Shown one piece after another: positions 36,741 to 45,536 of a stretch of 64,000 nucleotides of DNA. Source of the stretch: Caballeronia terrestris (GTDB lineage: Bacteria > Pseudomonadota > Gammaproteobacteria > Burkholderiales > Burkholderiaceae). The notes beneath the pieces are model-generated. The model was not told the origin of the DNA. It ran no database searches and was given only the letters and a program-made list of their open reading frames with translations. The stretch's first letter is position 1, and every line of letters starts with the position of its first letter. The position numbers and the translations under genes are program-made. The stretch is from NCBI RefSeq assembly GCF_001544515.1, contig NZ_FCOL02000013.1, positions 1 through 64,000 of the forward strand, in the 5' to 3' direction.

Positions 36741-37013
36741 GTGAAGAAATTCGACCTCGAAAAAAACAAGGCGCTCAAGCTCGCCAACGATCTGAAGCAG
36801 AGCAGCGCCGCGCGTGTCGGCCAGGCAGGCGCGCAGCCGAAGCTCGACCGCCGCGAACAGCGCAAGCTGGATCAGGAAAAAGGTCTCGTGCCGTTCGCCT
36901 GCAAGCTCGACGCATCGCTCGTCAAGCAATTGCAGGAACGCGCCGCCGCGCACGAAGGCGGCATGACCGAAGCGCTCGCCGACCTGCTCGTCGCAGCCGG
37001 ACTCACGCGCTAA
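36741..37013 (+). CDS. small conserved-type hypothetical protein
   Basis: A 90-residue, Lys/Arg- and Gln-rich protein starting with GTG after CCGGAGC. The first 50 residues are charged and probably helical (KNKALKLANDLKQ, DRREQRKLDQEKG); the C-terminal part, ACKLDASLVKQLQERAAAHEG followed by MTEALADLLV, could be a short two-helix unit reminiscent of ribbon-helix-helix proteins. Function unknown. Confidence 0.6.
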   Translation: MKKFDLEKNKALKLANDLKQSSAARVGQAGAQPKLDRREQRKLDQEKGLVPFACKLDASLVKQLQERAAAHEGGMTEALADLLVAAGLTR

Positions 37014-37019
37014 GCCTCG

Positions 37020-37331
37020 CTAAACGCTGCCTTCCTTTTCGATCACCAGAATGCGCGCTTGGCCGACCGGCTCGGCGTAGTGCTCGTCGCCGGCCTGCGC
37101 GTGGACGATATCGCCGGCCTTGAGCATCAGCGTTTCCTCGCGGCCGTCGCGCCGCACGTGCATTTTCACCTCGCCGTGCATTACGGCGAAGACTTCCTCG
37201 CCGTCGTTGACGTGCCATTTGTACGGCTTGTCCGTCCAGTGAAGGCGGCACGAGATGCCGTTCATCACGCAGACGTCGAGCGCGCCCCACGCGCGTTCAG
37301 CCGTGAAATTCTCGCTTTCGATGACTTTCAT
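37020..37331 (-). CDS. cupin-domain protein
   Basis: A 103-residue single-domain cupin. Motif 1 is replaced by HVNDGEEVFAVMHGEVKMHV and motif 2 by GDIVHAQAGDEHYAEP, with His residues suited to metal binding. The sequence is complete for a small cupin. The substrate is unknown. It is 15 bp from the end of the MFS gene transcribed in the same direction, so the two may share a message. Confidence 0.78.
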   Translation of the reverse strand: MKVIESENFTAERAWGALDVCVMNGISCRLHWTDKPYKWHVNDGEEVFAVMHGEVKMHVRRDGREETLMLKAGDIVHAQAGDEHYAEPVGQARILVIEKEGSV

Positions 37332-37346
37332 GTTCCTGTCCGTTGG

Positions 37347-38654
37347 CTATCGGCTCAGCTGCCGCGCCTCGTCGACATCGACGGGGCGCGTCGCCGGAAT
37401 GCACGCTATCGCGACCAGCGACAGCACGAGTCCCGTCATCACGTAGAACGTCGGCGCGAGCTGCGAGCCGGTCGTGCGGATGAGCCACGTCACGATGAAC
37501 TGCCCGAAGCCGCCGAACAGCATCACCGCGATGTTGTACGCGAGCGATAGACCCGTCGAGCGGATATGCGCGGGAAAAAGCTCCGCGATCAGCGCGCCGA
37601 ACGGGCCGTAATATCCGGATAGCGCGATCGACAGCAGCGCCTGCACCATGATGAGCCGCATCATGCTCGGCTCGGCGGCGAGCCACGCGAAGAGCGGATA
37701 GATGATCACGAGCGTGATCAGGAGCGACCACAGCGACAGCCCCTTCCGGCCGATGCGATCCGACCACGCGCCCGCGATCGGTGAAAGCACCGTCAGCAGC
37801 AGATTCCCCACGATCAGCGCCGTGAACGACTGCCCGAACGGCAGGCCGAGCTGCTTGACGGCAAACGTCGGCAGATAGCCGATCAGCACGTAAACCGTCA
37901 CCGTCAGCGCGATCACCGAGCCGAGTCCGCACAGCACTTCACGGCTGTGTTCGCGAAAAACTTCGCCGAGCGTCGCGCGGCGGGCGGTCTTTTTCGCGTG
38001 CAGGAAGGCTTCCGTGTCCATCATGTTGCGCCGGATGTAGAAGCCGACCGGCCCGATGACAAGCCCGAGAATGAACGGCACGCGCCAGCCCCACGAATGC
38101 AGCGCCTCGGGCGACATCCCGCGCGAAATCGCCGCGCCTACCATTGCGCCGAGCAGAAGCGCGGCCGCCTGGCTCGCCATCTGGAAGCTGCCATAAAACC
38201 CGCGCTTCGAGAACGGCGCGGCTTCGATGAGCAGCGCCGTTGAACTGCCGAACTCGCCGCCCGCCGAGAAGCCCTGCAACAGCCGCGCGAACACGATGAT
38301 GAGCGGCGCGCCGAGGCCGATCGCCGAATAGGGCGGCGCGATCGCAAGCAGGAGGATGCCGAGCGTCATCAACCCGATGACCAACGTGAGCGCCGCCTTG
38401 CGTCCGGCGCGATCGGCATAGAGCCCGAGGACGATGCCGCCCACCGGCCGCATCACGAAAGCCACGCCGAAGGTCGCCGTGGTGAGGAGAATCGAAGCGT
38501 AGTCGCTGGTGCTCGGGAAGAATAGTTGCGCGATCACGACGGTCATGAAGCCGAACACCGTGAAGTCATACCATTCGAGCGCGTTGCCGATCACGGCGGC
38601 CGCGACGGCGCGCGTGTTCGGTGGCCTGACTGTCTTTCGATTCACAGTTGCCAT
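37347..38654 (-). CDS. MFS transporter, ProP/citrate-type H+ symporter
   Basis: A 435-residue, 12-helix inner-membrane protein. NALEWYDFTVFGFMTVVIAQ in helix 1, YADRAGRKAAL in loop 2-3, and GAWSDRIGRKGL in loop 8-9 are typical of the metabolite:H+ symporters (citrate, alpha-ketoglutarate, proline/betaine). The substrate is not assignable. The cupin gene follows directly. Confidence 0.85.
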   Translation of the reverse strand: MATVNRKTVRPPNTRAVAAAVIGNALEWYDFTVFGFMTVVIAQLFFPSTSDYASILLTTATFGVAFVMRPVGGIVLGLYADRAGRKAALTLVIGLMTLGILLLAIAPPYSAIGLGAPLIIVFARLLQGFSAGGEFGSSTALLIEAAPFSKRGFYGSFQMASQAAALLLGAMVGAAISRGMSPEALHSWGWRVPFILGLVIGPVGFYIRRNMMDTEAFLHAKKTARRATLGEVFREHSREVLCGLGSVIALTVTVYVLIGYLPTFAVKQLGLPFGQSFTALIVGNLLLTVLSPIAGAWSDRIGRKGLSLWSLLITLVIIYPLFAWLAAEPSMMRLIMVQALLSIALSGYYGPFGALIAELFPAHIRSTGLSLAYNIAVMLFGGFGQFIVTWLIRTTGSQLAPTFYVMTGLVLSLVAIACIPATRPVDVDEARQLSR

Positions 38655-38779
38655 GAATGCTCCCGCCCCTCGGGCGCCATGCCTCGGTTGGATGGTCCAT
38701 CTGCCGCGAATCCGGCGTTCGACGGATTTATGCCTTGGCGAGTGTAATTACGGCGCGCATCGTTATCAAGCAATGAAAA

Positions 38780-38810
38780 AAGCGCGCTCGACCGTGAGGT
38801 CGGCGCGCTT
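38780..38810 (-). terminator. terminator after HiPIP gene
   Basis: Stem of 13-14 pairs (AAGCGCGC.CGACC) with a GTGA/TCAC loop; on the minus strand it is followed by further T residues (plus-strand A-run 38776-38780). It serves the gene ending at 38888. Confidence 0.8.
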
Positions 38811-38887
38811 CCTTTCTCTCAGGCCGGCTTTTGGAGAAACCGTGTCTTTCAGGCCCCGGCGGATCGCCGCGGGTCAGGGCCCTCTCT

Positions 38888-39202
38888 TCAGGCTTTTTTG
38901 TTGTAGGCGCTGCACCAGCCCTTCGTCGCCACCTGCTTGTTGGCGAACATCGGGCACGGCGCCCAGGCGTCGGCCGCTTTGCCCTGATAGAACGAGCAGT
39001 TGCCGCAATCCTGGCCGGCGACGAATTTCGTGTACTTGGCTTTGTCCACCTTGCTGGCGTCGTGCTTGTAGCCGAGTGCCTGCGCGGTCGGATCGGTTTC
39101 CTCGACCTTTGCGGCATCGGCGGCGAAGGCGGTGCGGCTCAGTGCCAGCGTCGAGGCCACGCCGATGCTCGATATGAGAAACGTGCGACGGGATGTCTTC
39201 AT
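38888..39202 (-). CDS. high-potential iron-sulfur protein (HiPIP)
   Basis: A 104-residue periplasmic electron carrier. A twin-arginine leader (MKTSRRTFLISSIGVASTLA) indicates folded export. Four cluster-binding Cys are present in the HiPIP pattern: DCGNC, APCPMF and GWCSAY. HiPIPs carry a [4Fe-4S] cluster cycling between the 2+ and 3+ states and donate electrons to oxidases or other acceptors. The ATG at 39202 gives the Tat signal; the longer frame to 39295 was rejected. Confidence 0.92.
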   Translation of the reverse strand: MKTSRRTFLISSIGVASTLALSRTAFAADAAKVEETDPTAQALGYKHDASKVDKAKYTKFVAGQDCGNCSFYQGKAADAWAPCPMFANKQVATKGWCSAYNKKA

Positions 39203-39321
39203 GATGACTCGCTCCATGTATTGGGGGGACGACGCGCCGTTCTGACGACGGCGATACCCCAGCATATCAACGGGAAGCGGCCTCAAGAAGCCCAAATGTC
39301 ATAGATAAGGGCGCCAACAAC

Positions 39322-40428
39322 TCAGGTGAGACGCATCATCTCGACGACGCGATCGGCGATCGCAAGCGACGCCGTCAGCCCCGGCGACTCGATGCCGAAC
39401 AGGTTCACGAGCCCGCGCACGCCATGCGCGGACTTGCCCTGGATCATGAAGTCGGCGGCGGCCTGGCCGGGGCCGGAGAGCTTCGGCCGAATGCCCGCGT
39501 AGGCCGGTTGCAGCGCGCCGTCGGGCAGGCCCGGCCAGTACGCGCGGATCGCGGCGTAAAACGCGTTCGCGCGTTGCGGATCGACGTCGTAGCTGATCGA
39601 CTGCACCCACTCGACGTCCGGCCCGAACTTCGCCTGCGCGCCGAGATCGATCGTGAGATGGACGCCGAGGCCGGCTTCGTTCGGCATCGGGTAGATCAGG
39701 CGGTCGAACGGCGCGCGGCCGCTGACGCTGAAATAATTGCCCTTCGCGAAGTAGAGCGGCGGGACGTGGCGATCGTCGAGGCCGCGGATCTTGCGCGCGA
39801 TATCGTTCGCGAACAGGCCCGCGCTATTGACGAGGTGCGTGGCGCGCAGACGCGTGGGCGTGGCGCCGCCGGTCTCGATGATGAAGCAGCCTTCGCTCGC
39901 GTCGATCGCGGTAACGGGCGTGTGGAACGCGATGTTCGCGCCGTCGCGCTCGGCGTCGCCTTGCAGCGCGAGCATGAACTGATGGCTGTCGACGATGCCG
40001 GTTTCCGGCGACCAGACCGCCTCCACGCATCGCAATTGCGGCTCCATCGACATCGCCTCGGCGGCGCTCAAACGTTGCAGCCCGGTGACGTGATTCTCGA
40101 TGCCCTTTTGCTCGATCGCCGCGAGTTGCGGCACCTGGTTGCGCGCGGTCGCGACGAGCAGCTTGCCGCAGCGCTGGTGCGGCACGCCGTGCGACTGGCA
40201 GAATTCGTAGAGCATCGCGCGGCCGCGCACGCAAAGCTCGGCCTTCAGCGACCCGCGCGGATAGTAAATGCCCGCGTGAATCACCTCGCTGTTGCGCGAA
40301 CTCGTGCCGATCCCGACCCCTTCGCCCGCCTCCAGCACGACGACTTCGCGGCCGCGCGCCGCGAGCGCCCGGGCGATCGCTAGTCCGACCACGCCCGCTC
40401 CAATCACTACGCATTCGATCTGTTCCAT
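39322..40428 (-). CDS. LhgO-like FAD-dependent oxidoreductase
   Basis: A 368-residue DAO-family flavoprotein. FAD motif [17 protein letters not shown] at residues 10-26 and the segment [19 protein letters not shown] resemble L-2-hydroxyglutarate oxidase and related enzymes; [18 protein letters not shown] and the C-terminal [16 protein letters not shown] also fit. The true substrate may be L-2-hydroxyglutarate or another 2-hydroxy acid. Monocistronic. Confidence 0.83.
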   Translation of the reverse strand: MEQIECVVIGAGVVGLAIARALAARGREVVVLEAGEGVGIGTSSRNSEVIHAGIYYPRGSLKAELCVRGRAMLYEFCQSHGVPHQRCGKLLVATARNQVPQLAAIEQKGIENHVTGLQRLSAAEAMSMEPQLRCVEAVWSPETGIVDSHQFMLALQGDAERDGANIAFHTPVTAIDASEGCFIIETGGATPTRLRATHLVNSAGLFANDIARKIRGLDDRHVPPLYFAKGNYFSVSGRAPFDRLIYPMPNEAGLGVHLTIDLGAQAKFGPDVEWVQSISYDVDPQRANAFYAAIRAYWPGLPDGALQPAYAGIRPKLSGPGQAAADFMIQGKSAHGVRGLVNLFGIESPGLTASLAIADRVVEMMRLT

Positions 40429-40566
40429 GTCTTTTCCGTCGCAGGTTCATCCAATGCATTCTACTTTCTGGACTATTGCGTGTTGCACAACAACCGCACA
40501 TGAATTAGATCGTTTTCTGCACAGATTTCAGAAAAGGCAAGAAATCGTCTGTTTTGAGCCGAAAAA

Positions 40567-40582
40567 GCCGCCTTTCGACGGC
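40567..40582 (-). terminator. hairpin after AAA ATPase gene
   Basis: GCCG / CGGC core flanked by A and T runs; on the minus strand it reads GCCGTCGAAAGGCGGCTTTTTC. The stem is short, so this is a moderate call. Confidence 0.55.
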
Positions 40583-40612
40583 CTTTTTGGCAAGTTTTAA
40601 AACAACGGGCTT

Positions 40613-41590
40613 TCAGAATCCGATCGCCTTCTTGCGCGAATTGTGGTCGATCTGGATGTCGCGCGCCTCCACCTGATGCCGCGAATCGATGCGCGCGTTG
40701 CCGAACGCGTTGAGCATCGCCCGGCGCATCGCGCGCGGCGAGGCCTTCGTCAGCGCGTCGAGCGGCGCGTCGCCGAGCGTTTCCGGGAAGCGCCGGCCCC
40801 ACACGTGCGCGTTGCGGATTTCGGCGTAGATCGCCTGCGCAATGCGGCGCGCGCCGTCGCGATCGGGCGGCGGAATCTCGTACACGTTCATGCGGTTCAG
40901 GAGCGGCTCGGGGATCGCGCGAGCGTCGTTGGCGGTCGCAATCCAGACGACGTTGCCCGCGTTGATCGGCACCTCGGCGAATTCGTCGACGAAGGATTCC
41001 GCCGTGTCGTGTTCGAGCAGCGCGTAGAGCGCGCCGAGTGGGTCGTACTGGGCGTCGCCGGTGGCTTTGTCGATTTCGTCGACGGTGATGACCGGGTTCG
41101 CGTAGCTGCCGTTGACGAGCGCGTCGAAAACCTTGCCCGGCTTGGCGTTGCGCCATTGCGACGACGCGCCCGACAGGATCCAGCCGGCGGTGAGCGAACT
41201 CATCGCGACATAGTGGCTTGTCGTGCCAAGCAGCCGCGCGAGTTGTTTCGCGAAATGCGTCTTGCCGATGCCGGGCTCGCCGAGCAGCAGGATCGGCATG
41301 AGTTCGAGGCGATCCTCGGTTTCGAGACAGAGCGCAATCTGCTTGCGGATATCGGCGAGCGGCTCTTCGAAGTTGGGCAGATTGCCGACGAGATCGTCGA
41401 TCGACGGCATGCGGTTCGGCTTCACGCAAAAGCGCAGGTTGCCGACCTTGAGCATTTTTTCGTAGGTGGCGCGAAGGGCTTCGCTCGAGCTTTCGGAGAG
41501 ATCGTTCAGCGCGGTCTCGACGTCGTCGAGACTGAAGACCTTGCTGAACGATGCGACCGCAAGCTCCTGTTTGACCACGGCTGTCGTCAT
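40613..41590 (-). CDS. Lon-like AAA+ ATPase without protease domain
   Basis: A 325-residue single AAA+ module. Walker A GEPGIGKT at residues 104-111, Walker B ITVDEID at 168-174, sensor 1 ATAND at 218-222 and an Arg-finger candidate at 233. The segments around the Walker B and ATANDARAIPEPLLNRM resemble the Lon ATPase core, but no Lon substrate-binding N-domain or Ser-Lys protease follows. The 100-residue N-terminal part is unassigned. It probably forms a ring remodeller acting on an unknown partner. An HTH gene lies 126 bp upstream in the same direction. Confidence 0.8.
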   Translation of the reverse strand: MTTAVVKQELAVASFSKVFSLDDVETALNDLSESSSEALRATYEKMLKVGNLRFCVKPNRMPSIDDLVGNLPNFEEPLADIRKQIALCLETEDRLELMPILLLGEPGIGKTHFAKQLARLLGTTSHYVAMSSLTAGWILSGASSQWRNAKPGKVFDALVNGSYANPVITVDEIDKATGDAQYDPLGALYALLEHDTAESFVDEFAEVPINAGNVVWIATANDARAIPEPLLNRMNVYEIPPPDRDGARRIAQAIYAEIRNAHVWGRRFPETLGDAPLDALTKASPRAMRRAMLNAFGNARIDSRHQVEARDIQIDHNSRKKAIGF

Positions 41591-41716
41591 GTCACACCCC
41601 GTCGTTTTCTATAGTCGATGAGGTCAGTGTATCGACGACAAAAGGGCTGGCAAGCGAGCAGTCGTGGGGGGGTGCTGCTAATTTGGGAGGGGTTTTGAGG
41701 GACGTGCGCCGCGCAA

Positions 41717-42130
41717 TCACACGTCAGTGCTGGCTGGCTGCTCGGCCTGCTCGGTATGACACCACCCGCGCGGCGTCTCGCGCATGACGAAATGCAGCGT
41801 GCGCTCGGTCACATTCAGCGCAGTTACTAGATTCTTGATGGCTTCGTCGCCGTCCGCGTGTTGCAGATAGATGGCGCGCATGGCGAAATCCGCCAACCGC
41901 GCGACGGGCTCGACGGACTTTTCCCACTTCGCGATGGCCTGGTCGGTCTTGTCCATCAACTGGCCGACCGCGCTTTGAGACAAGCAGAGCGCTTGACGCA
42001 GATAGCGGAATACGGCGCCGGTAAGCGGTGTGATTTTTCGCGTCAGCGCGATGCAGACGGCCTTAATGAGGCCATCGAGATCGTGGAAGGAGACGGCCTT
42101 TCCGTAAGACGTATCAATCTTCTTACTCAA
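41717..42130 (-). CDS. HTH protein related to MqsA-type antitoxin regulators
   Basis: A 137-residue protein. Residues about 42-75 form an XRE-like HTH (FRYLRQALCLSQSAVGQL, then AIAKWEK), similar to the DNA-binding domain of YgiT/MqsA-type proteins but without an N-terminal zinc finger. The start is a TTG at 42130, since a stop lies shortly upstream in frame; no good ribosome-binding site is seen, so the N-terminus is uncertain. No toxin gene adjoins it; the AAA ATPase at 40613 is next downstream. Confidence 0.65.
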   Translation of the reverse strand: MSKKIDTSYGKAVSFHDLDGLIKAVCIALTRKITPLTGAVFRYLRQALCLSQSAVGQLMDKTDQAIAKWEKSVEPVARLADFAMRAIYLQHADGDEAIKNLVTALNVTERTLHFVMRETPRGWCHTEQAEQPASTDV

Positions 42131-42373
42131 AAGTCTACTGACAATATGGGGACAGCTTCGTCAACAAGTATGACAAAAGCGCCTCACCCCAACCCTCTGT
42201 ATCATCGACGCATTCCTACCCGGCCAAACCCGCCACATCCGGGAGCAAATCCTGCTGTCTGGCGCAAAGCTGAACCCGCCGCACATCGCGGTGTCAGAAA
42301 CACGTTCCCGACCCGCGGGCCGCCCAGCGTGAAAAAACGCCTCGCCACCCCGCATTCCAGGAGAATCCTTTCG

Positions 42374-42895
42374 ATGCTGAAACACCCCGCCGCCCGCCTG
42401 CTGACCCCGCTCCTCCTTGCCGCATCGCTCGCCGCGCCTTTCAGCGTAGAAGCACAGTCGTCCGCGTCGCAGCCGGTGAAGTGGGAGCTTCAGGTACTGC
42501 GCGACGGCCAGCAGATCGATTCGTTCTCCGCGACGACCAACGTCGGCCAGGCGCGCACCGACACGCATCACAACGTCGTGAAAAACAGCGTAGGCTGCGC
42601 AGACAAACCGGCCGGCGACATCGACTTGCAACGCACACTGACCGTCTCCCCCGTCCACGCATCAGCCGACGACATCACGCTCGCAATCGAAGCGCAGGAG
42701 ACGCTCGAAGAAGCCACGTCGCGCACGACCGCGCAGGGCTGCAAGTTGCCGCCGCAGCCGCGGGTCGTGAACGCGTCGCATCCGGGCCTCGTGCTCAAGC
42801 CCGGCGAATGGTCGAACTGGACGATCGTCGACAAGAATCCCTCGCTGGCGTATCGGGTGCGGGCCAGCCTGAACACCGCGGCGGCGGCTCAATGA
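42374..42895 (+). CDS. secreted hypothetical protein
   Basis: A 173-residue protein with a signal peptide (residues 1-28, cleavage near VEAQSS). The mature part contains two Cys residues (SVGCADK, AQGCKLPP) and beta-rich stretches such as WELQVLRDGQQIDSF and DDITLAIEAQETLEEA. No domain recognised. The ATG at 42374 follows CCAGGAGA. Probably periplasmic; function unknown. The EEP hydrolase gene follows after 46 bp and may share the transcript. Confidence 0.7.
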   Translation: MLKHPAARLLTPLLLAASLAAPFSVEAQSSASQPVKWELQVLRDGQQIDSFSATTNVGQARTDTHHNVVKNSVGCADKPAGDIDLQRTLTVSPVHASADDITLAIEAQETLEEATSRTTAQGCKLPPQPRVVNASHPGLVLKPGEWSNWTIVDKNPSLAYRVRASLNTAAAAQ

Positions 42896-42941
42896 CGGCC
42901 TGAGTGTCCGGCGGGCCGCGCCGCTCAAAAACACCAAACGC

Positions 42942-43748
42942 ATGCGAAACCCCGAACTTTTACCGCGCAGCTTTCCGACCGGCCATCAACCGCCCGAATT
43001 CGTCGCGGTGAGCTGGAACCTGCACAAGGGCCGCTCGCCGCTCGGGCTCCAGGCCTGGAAGGCGATGCAGCGCTGGGTCCAGTCCACCAACGCCGACGCC
43101 TATTTCCTCCAGGAAGCGATGGCCCGGCGCATGCCGCAGCCGATGCTCGCCACCGGCTTCGGCAATCCGCTCGACGCCCCGCCCGACGACATCTGGCATT
43201 GCCAGGCGACCGAAATCGCGACCTCGCTCGAATTGCAGATCGCGCTCGGGCCGAACGTGTTCAAGCCTTCGTGGCGTCATGGAAACGCGATTTTGTCGCC
43301 GCATCCGCTCGATCTCTCCGGCCGCTGGGACATCTCGGCGCATCGTTTCGAGCGGCGCGGGCTGCTCGTCGCGCGCGCGACCTTCGCCGGCCGCGCGATC
43401 ACGCTCCTGTGCGCGCACCTCGCGCTGACGCGCCAGGCGCGGCTGCGTCAGATGAACTGGATCGCGCACTGGATCGCGAAGGAGGCGCCGGACGGCCCGC
43501 TCGTGCTCGCGGGCGATTTCAACGACTGGCGCAACGATTCCGTGCCGCTCTTCGGCGAACTCGGGATGCACGAGGTGGCGACGCTGCTCGGCGAATCAGG
43601 GCGGACGTTTCCGGCGTTTTCGCCGGCGCTTGCGCTCGACAAGATGTTCATCCGTGGCATGAAACCAGTCGAATGGATCACGCCGACGCAGGACACCGCG
43701 TGGCTCTCCGATCACCTTCCGTATATGGCGAAGCTGCGCGTGGAGTGA
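42942..43748 (+). CDS. endonuclease/exonuclease/phosphatase-family hydrolase
   Basis: A 268-residue cytosolic metal-dependent phosphoesterase of the EEP superfamily. SWNLHKGRSP near residues 25-34 (Asn), the catalytic-type GDFNDWRND near 189-197 and the C-terminal SDHLPYMAKL are diagnostic. Members cut DNA, lipids or inositol phosphates; the target here is not known. No signal peptide. Confidence 0.85.
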   Translation: MRNPELLPRSFPTGHQPPEFVAVSWNLHKGRSPLGLQAWKAMQRWVQSTNADAYFLQEAMARRMPQPMLATGFGNPLDAPPDDIWHCQATEIATSLELQIALGPNVFKPSWRHGNAILSPHPLDLSGRWDISAHRFERRGLLVARATFAGRAITLLCAHLALTRQARLRQMNWIAHWIAKEAPDGPLVLAGDFNDWRNDSVPLFGELGMHEVATLLGESGRTFPAFSPALALDKMFIRGMKPVEWITPTQDTAWLSDHLPYMAKLRVE

Positions 43749-43765
43749 CCTGAAGCGTTGAAGCG

Positions 43766-44188
43766 TCAGAAATTGCGCTTGTGGTCCGGCCCGAATGAGC
43801 CGTCGATCAGCGTTTCGAGATCGGCGAAGGAAACCGGCTTGACGATGTGATGATCGAAACCTGCGGCGGTGGCGCGCGCCCGGTCGTCGGCGCCGCCGAA
43901 ACCGGTGAGCGCGAGCAGAAGCGCAGCGCGCGTCGACGGGAGCTTGCGCAGCTCGCGTGCAACCGCGAAGCCGTCCATCCCCGGCAAACCGATGTCGCAG
44001 ATCACGACTTCCGGCCTGAATTCATCGACGATGGCGAGCGCGCTCGCGCCGTCGTGCATCGTGCGCACGTCGTGGCCGAGCGTTTCGAGCAACATCGAAA
44101 GGGCTTCCGCCGCGTCGGCGCTGTCGTCGACGAGAAGGACGCGGCGCGCGGGCGCCGTGCCATCATTGGCACCGGTCGTCGTGTTCAT
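43766..44188 (-). CDS. stand-alone receiver domain protein
   Basis: A 140-residue response-regulator receiver without an output domain. Acidic pair Asp21-Asp22, phospho-acceptor Asp65 in VVICDIGLPGMDGF, Thr in LTGFGG and Lys in IVKPVSF are intact. The ATG at 44188 precedes a short N-terminal tail. It is the C-terminal-receiver type often found near hybrid histidine kinases; none lies nearby. Confidence 0.85.
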   Translation of the reverse strand: MNTTTGANDGTAPARRVLLVDDSADAAEALSMLLETLGHDVRTMHDGASALAIVDEFRPEVVICDIGLPGMDGFAVARELRKLPSTRAALLLALTGFGGADDRARATAAGFDHHIVKPVSFADLETLIDGSFGPDHKRNF

Positions 44189-44449
44189 GGGGTCCCCGTG
44201 GTCCGCTGAATGCGCGCGGCATCGCCGGCGCACTTATTGAGATAAACGCGGCCGACTGTAGCACACGGTTTCCGGCGGAGTAAATCCGGCACAGGCCTCT
44301 AATAATGGCCATCCGGCGCTTGCTTGACCGGCCTCAAAATCGACGACGGCACAATTTCGGGATAATCGATGCGCACGGACTCGCCGTCGCGCGTCTGCTA
44401 TCGTGATTCTTCTTGCCGCGCGACGCGGCCGGATTTCACGTCTCCCAAC

Positions 44450-45067
44450 ATGTTCGACCTTTTCGACGACATCCCCAAGCCGGACATCGACTGGCAGCCG
44501 GACTGGCTTCCCGCCGACACCGCCTCCGACCTGATGGCGGCGCTGATCGACGAAGTCTGCTGGCGGCAGGACACGATGACCACGCCCGGCGGCCGCGTGC
44601 CGCTGCCGCGCCTCACCGCGTGGCAGGGCGAGCCGGACGCCGTCTACACGTACTCGGGCATTCGCAACGTGCCGCAGCCGTGGACGCCCGCCGTCGCGGA
44701 ATTGCGGCAGCGCGCGGAGGACGCGTCGCGGGTGCGCTTCAACAGTGTGCTGCTGAACCGCTACCGCACGGGTCAGGACAGCATGGGCTGGCACGCCGAC
44801 AAGGAACGCGAGCTCGGACCCGAGCCGGTGATTGCTTCGGTGAGCCTCGGCACGACGCGTACGTTCGAATTCCGCCACGCGCGCACGCACGCGACGCACA
44901 CGCTGCCGCTCTCGCACGGCAGCCTGCTCGTGATGCGCGGGCGCACGCAGCTCGAATGGGTGCATCGCGTGCCGAAAGAGCCGGAGGCGCGCGGCGAGCG
45001 CATCAATCTCACTTTTCGATGGATAGACGCGAACGCCGCGCCGAAGGCCAGGTCGCGACGTACGTGA
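44450..45067 (+). CDS. alkB: AlkB-like Fe(II)/2-oxoglutarate dioxygenase
   Basis: A 205-residue dioxygenase for oxidative repair of alkylated bases, close in layout to the short AlkB (ALKBH2-like) group. Iron ligands His115, Asp117 and His172; 2-oxoglutarate-binding Arg184/Arg190 in RINLTFR; the Asn-Tyr motif NRYRTGQDSMGWHADK is typical. The ATG at 44450 is chosen as the conserved N-terminus. Convergent with ridA (6-bp gap). Confidence 0.9.
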   Translation: MFDLFDDIPKPDIDWQPDWLPADTASDLMAALIDEVCWRQDTMTTPGGRVPLPRLTAWQGEPDAVYTYSGIRNVPQPWTPAVAELRQRAEDASRVRFNSVLLNRYRTGQDSMGWHADKERELGPEPVIASVSLGTTRTFEFRHARTHATHTLPLSHGSLLVMRGRTQLEWVHRVPKEPEARGERINLTFRWIDANAAPKARSRRT

Positions 45068-45073
45068 TCCGCG

Positions 45074-45472
45074 CTACGGCCGTTTAGCGACGAAATCGAT
45101 CTCGACGAGCGCATCGCGCGCAAGTCCCGTCACGCCGATGCAGGTCCGCGCTGGCAGCGGCTTCGGCACAAAATATGACTTGTAGACGGCGTTCATCGCG
45201 TCGTAGTCGCGCTTGAACTCGGTCAGGAAGATGCGCACGCTGACCACGCTGTCGAGCGTCAGACCGAGTCCGCCGAGCACGAGGATCAGGTTGTCCATTA
45301 CGCGCCGCGTCTGGGCCGCGACGCCTTCGGGGAGCGGGGCGTTGTCGTCGGCGGGATCGGTCGGCATCTGGCCGGTCAGGAACACCCAGCCGTCGGCTTC
45401 CGCCGCGTGGGAGAACGGGCCGACAGGCGTCGGCGCGTTTTCGACCATGGTGAATTTGGGTTGCTGGGGCAC
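45074..45472 (-). CDS. RidA-family protein (Rid/YjgF)
   Basis: A 132-residue Rid-family protein. RidA members hydrolyse reactive imine/enamine intermediates from PLP enzymes. The conserved Arg region lies in LPARTCIGVTGLARDALVEI. A GTG start (after AAGGA) gives the full N-terminus; an ATG at 45448 is the alternative. It is close to acdS, a PLP enzyme that releases enamine-type intermediates, in the same orientation, which suggests a detoxifying link. Confidence 0.88.
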   Translation of the reverse strand: MPQQPKFTMVENAPTPVGPFSHAAEADGWVFLTGQMPTDPADDNAPLPEGVAAQTRRVMDNLILVLGGLGLTLDSVVSVRIFLTEFKRDYDAMNAVYKSYFVPKPLPARTCIGVTGLARDALVEIDFVAKRP

Positions 45473-45536
45473 GGGCGGTCCTTTTCGTGTTGAGTGAGGC
45501 GGTTACGGTAGCGCGTCAAAAAGGCCGCCCGTCATC

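Noticed and set aside
41717-42130. Toxin-antitoxin pair at the HTH gene
   Set aside because: No small toxin-like gene lies next to it; the neighbour is a 325-residue AAA ATPase 126 bp away, so a classical TA module is not supported.
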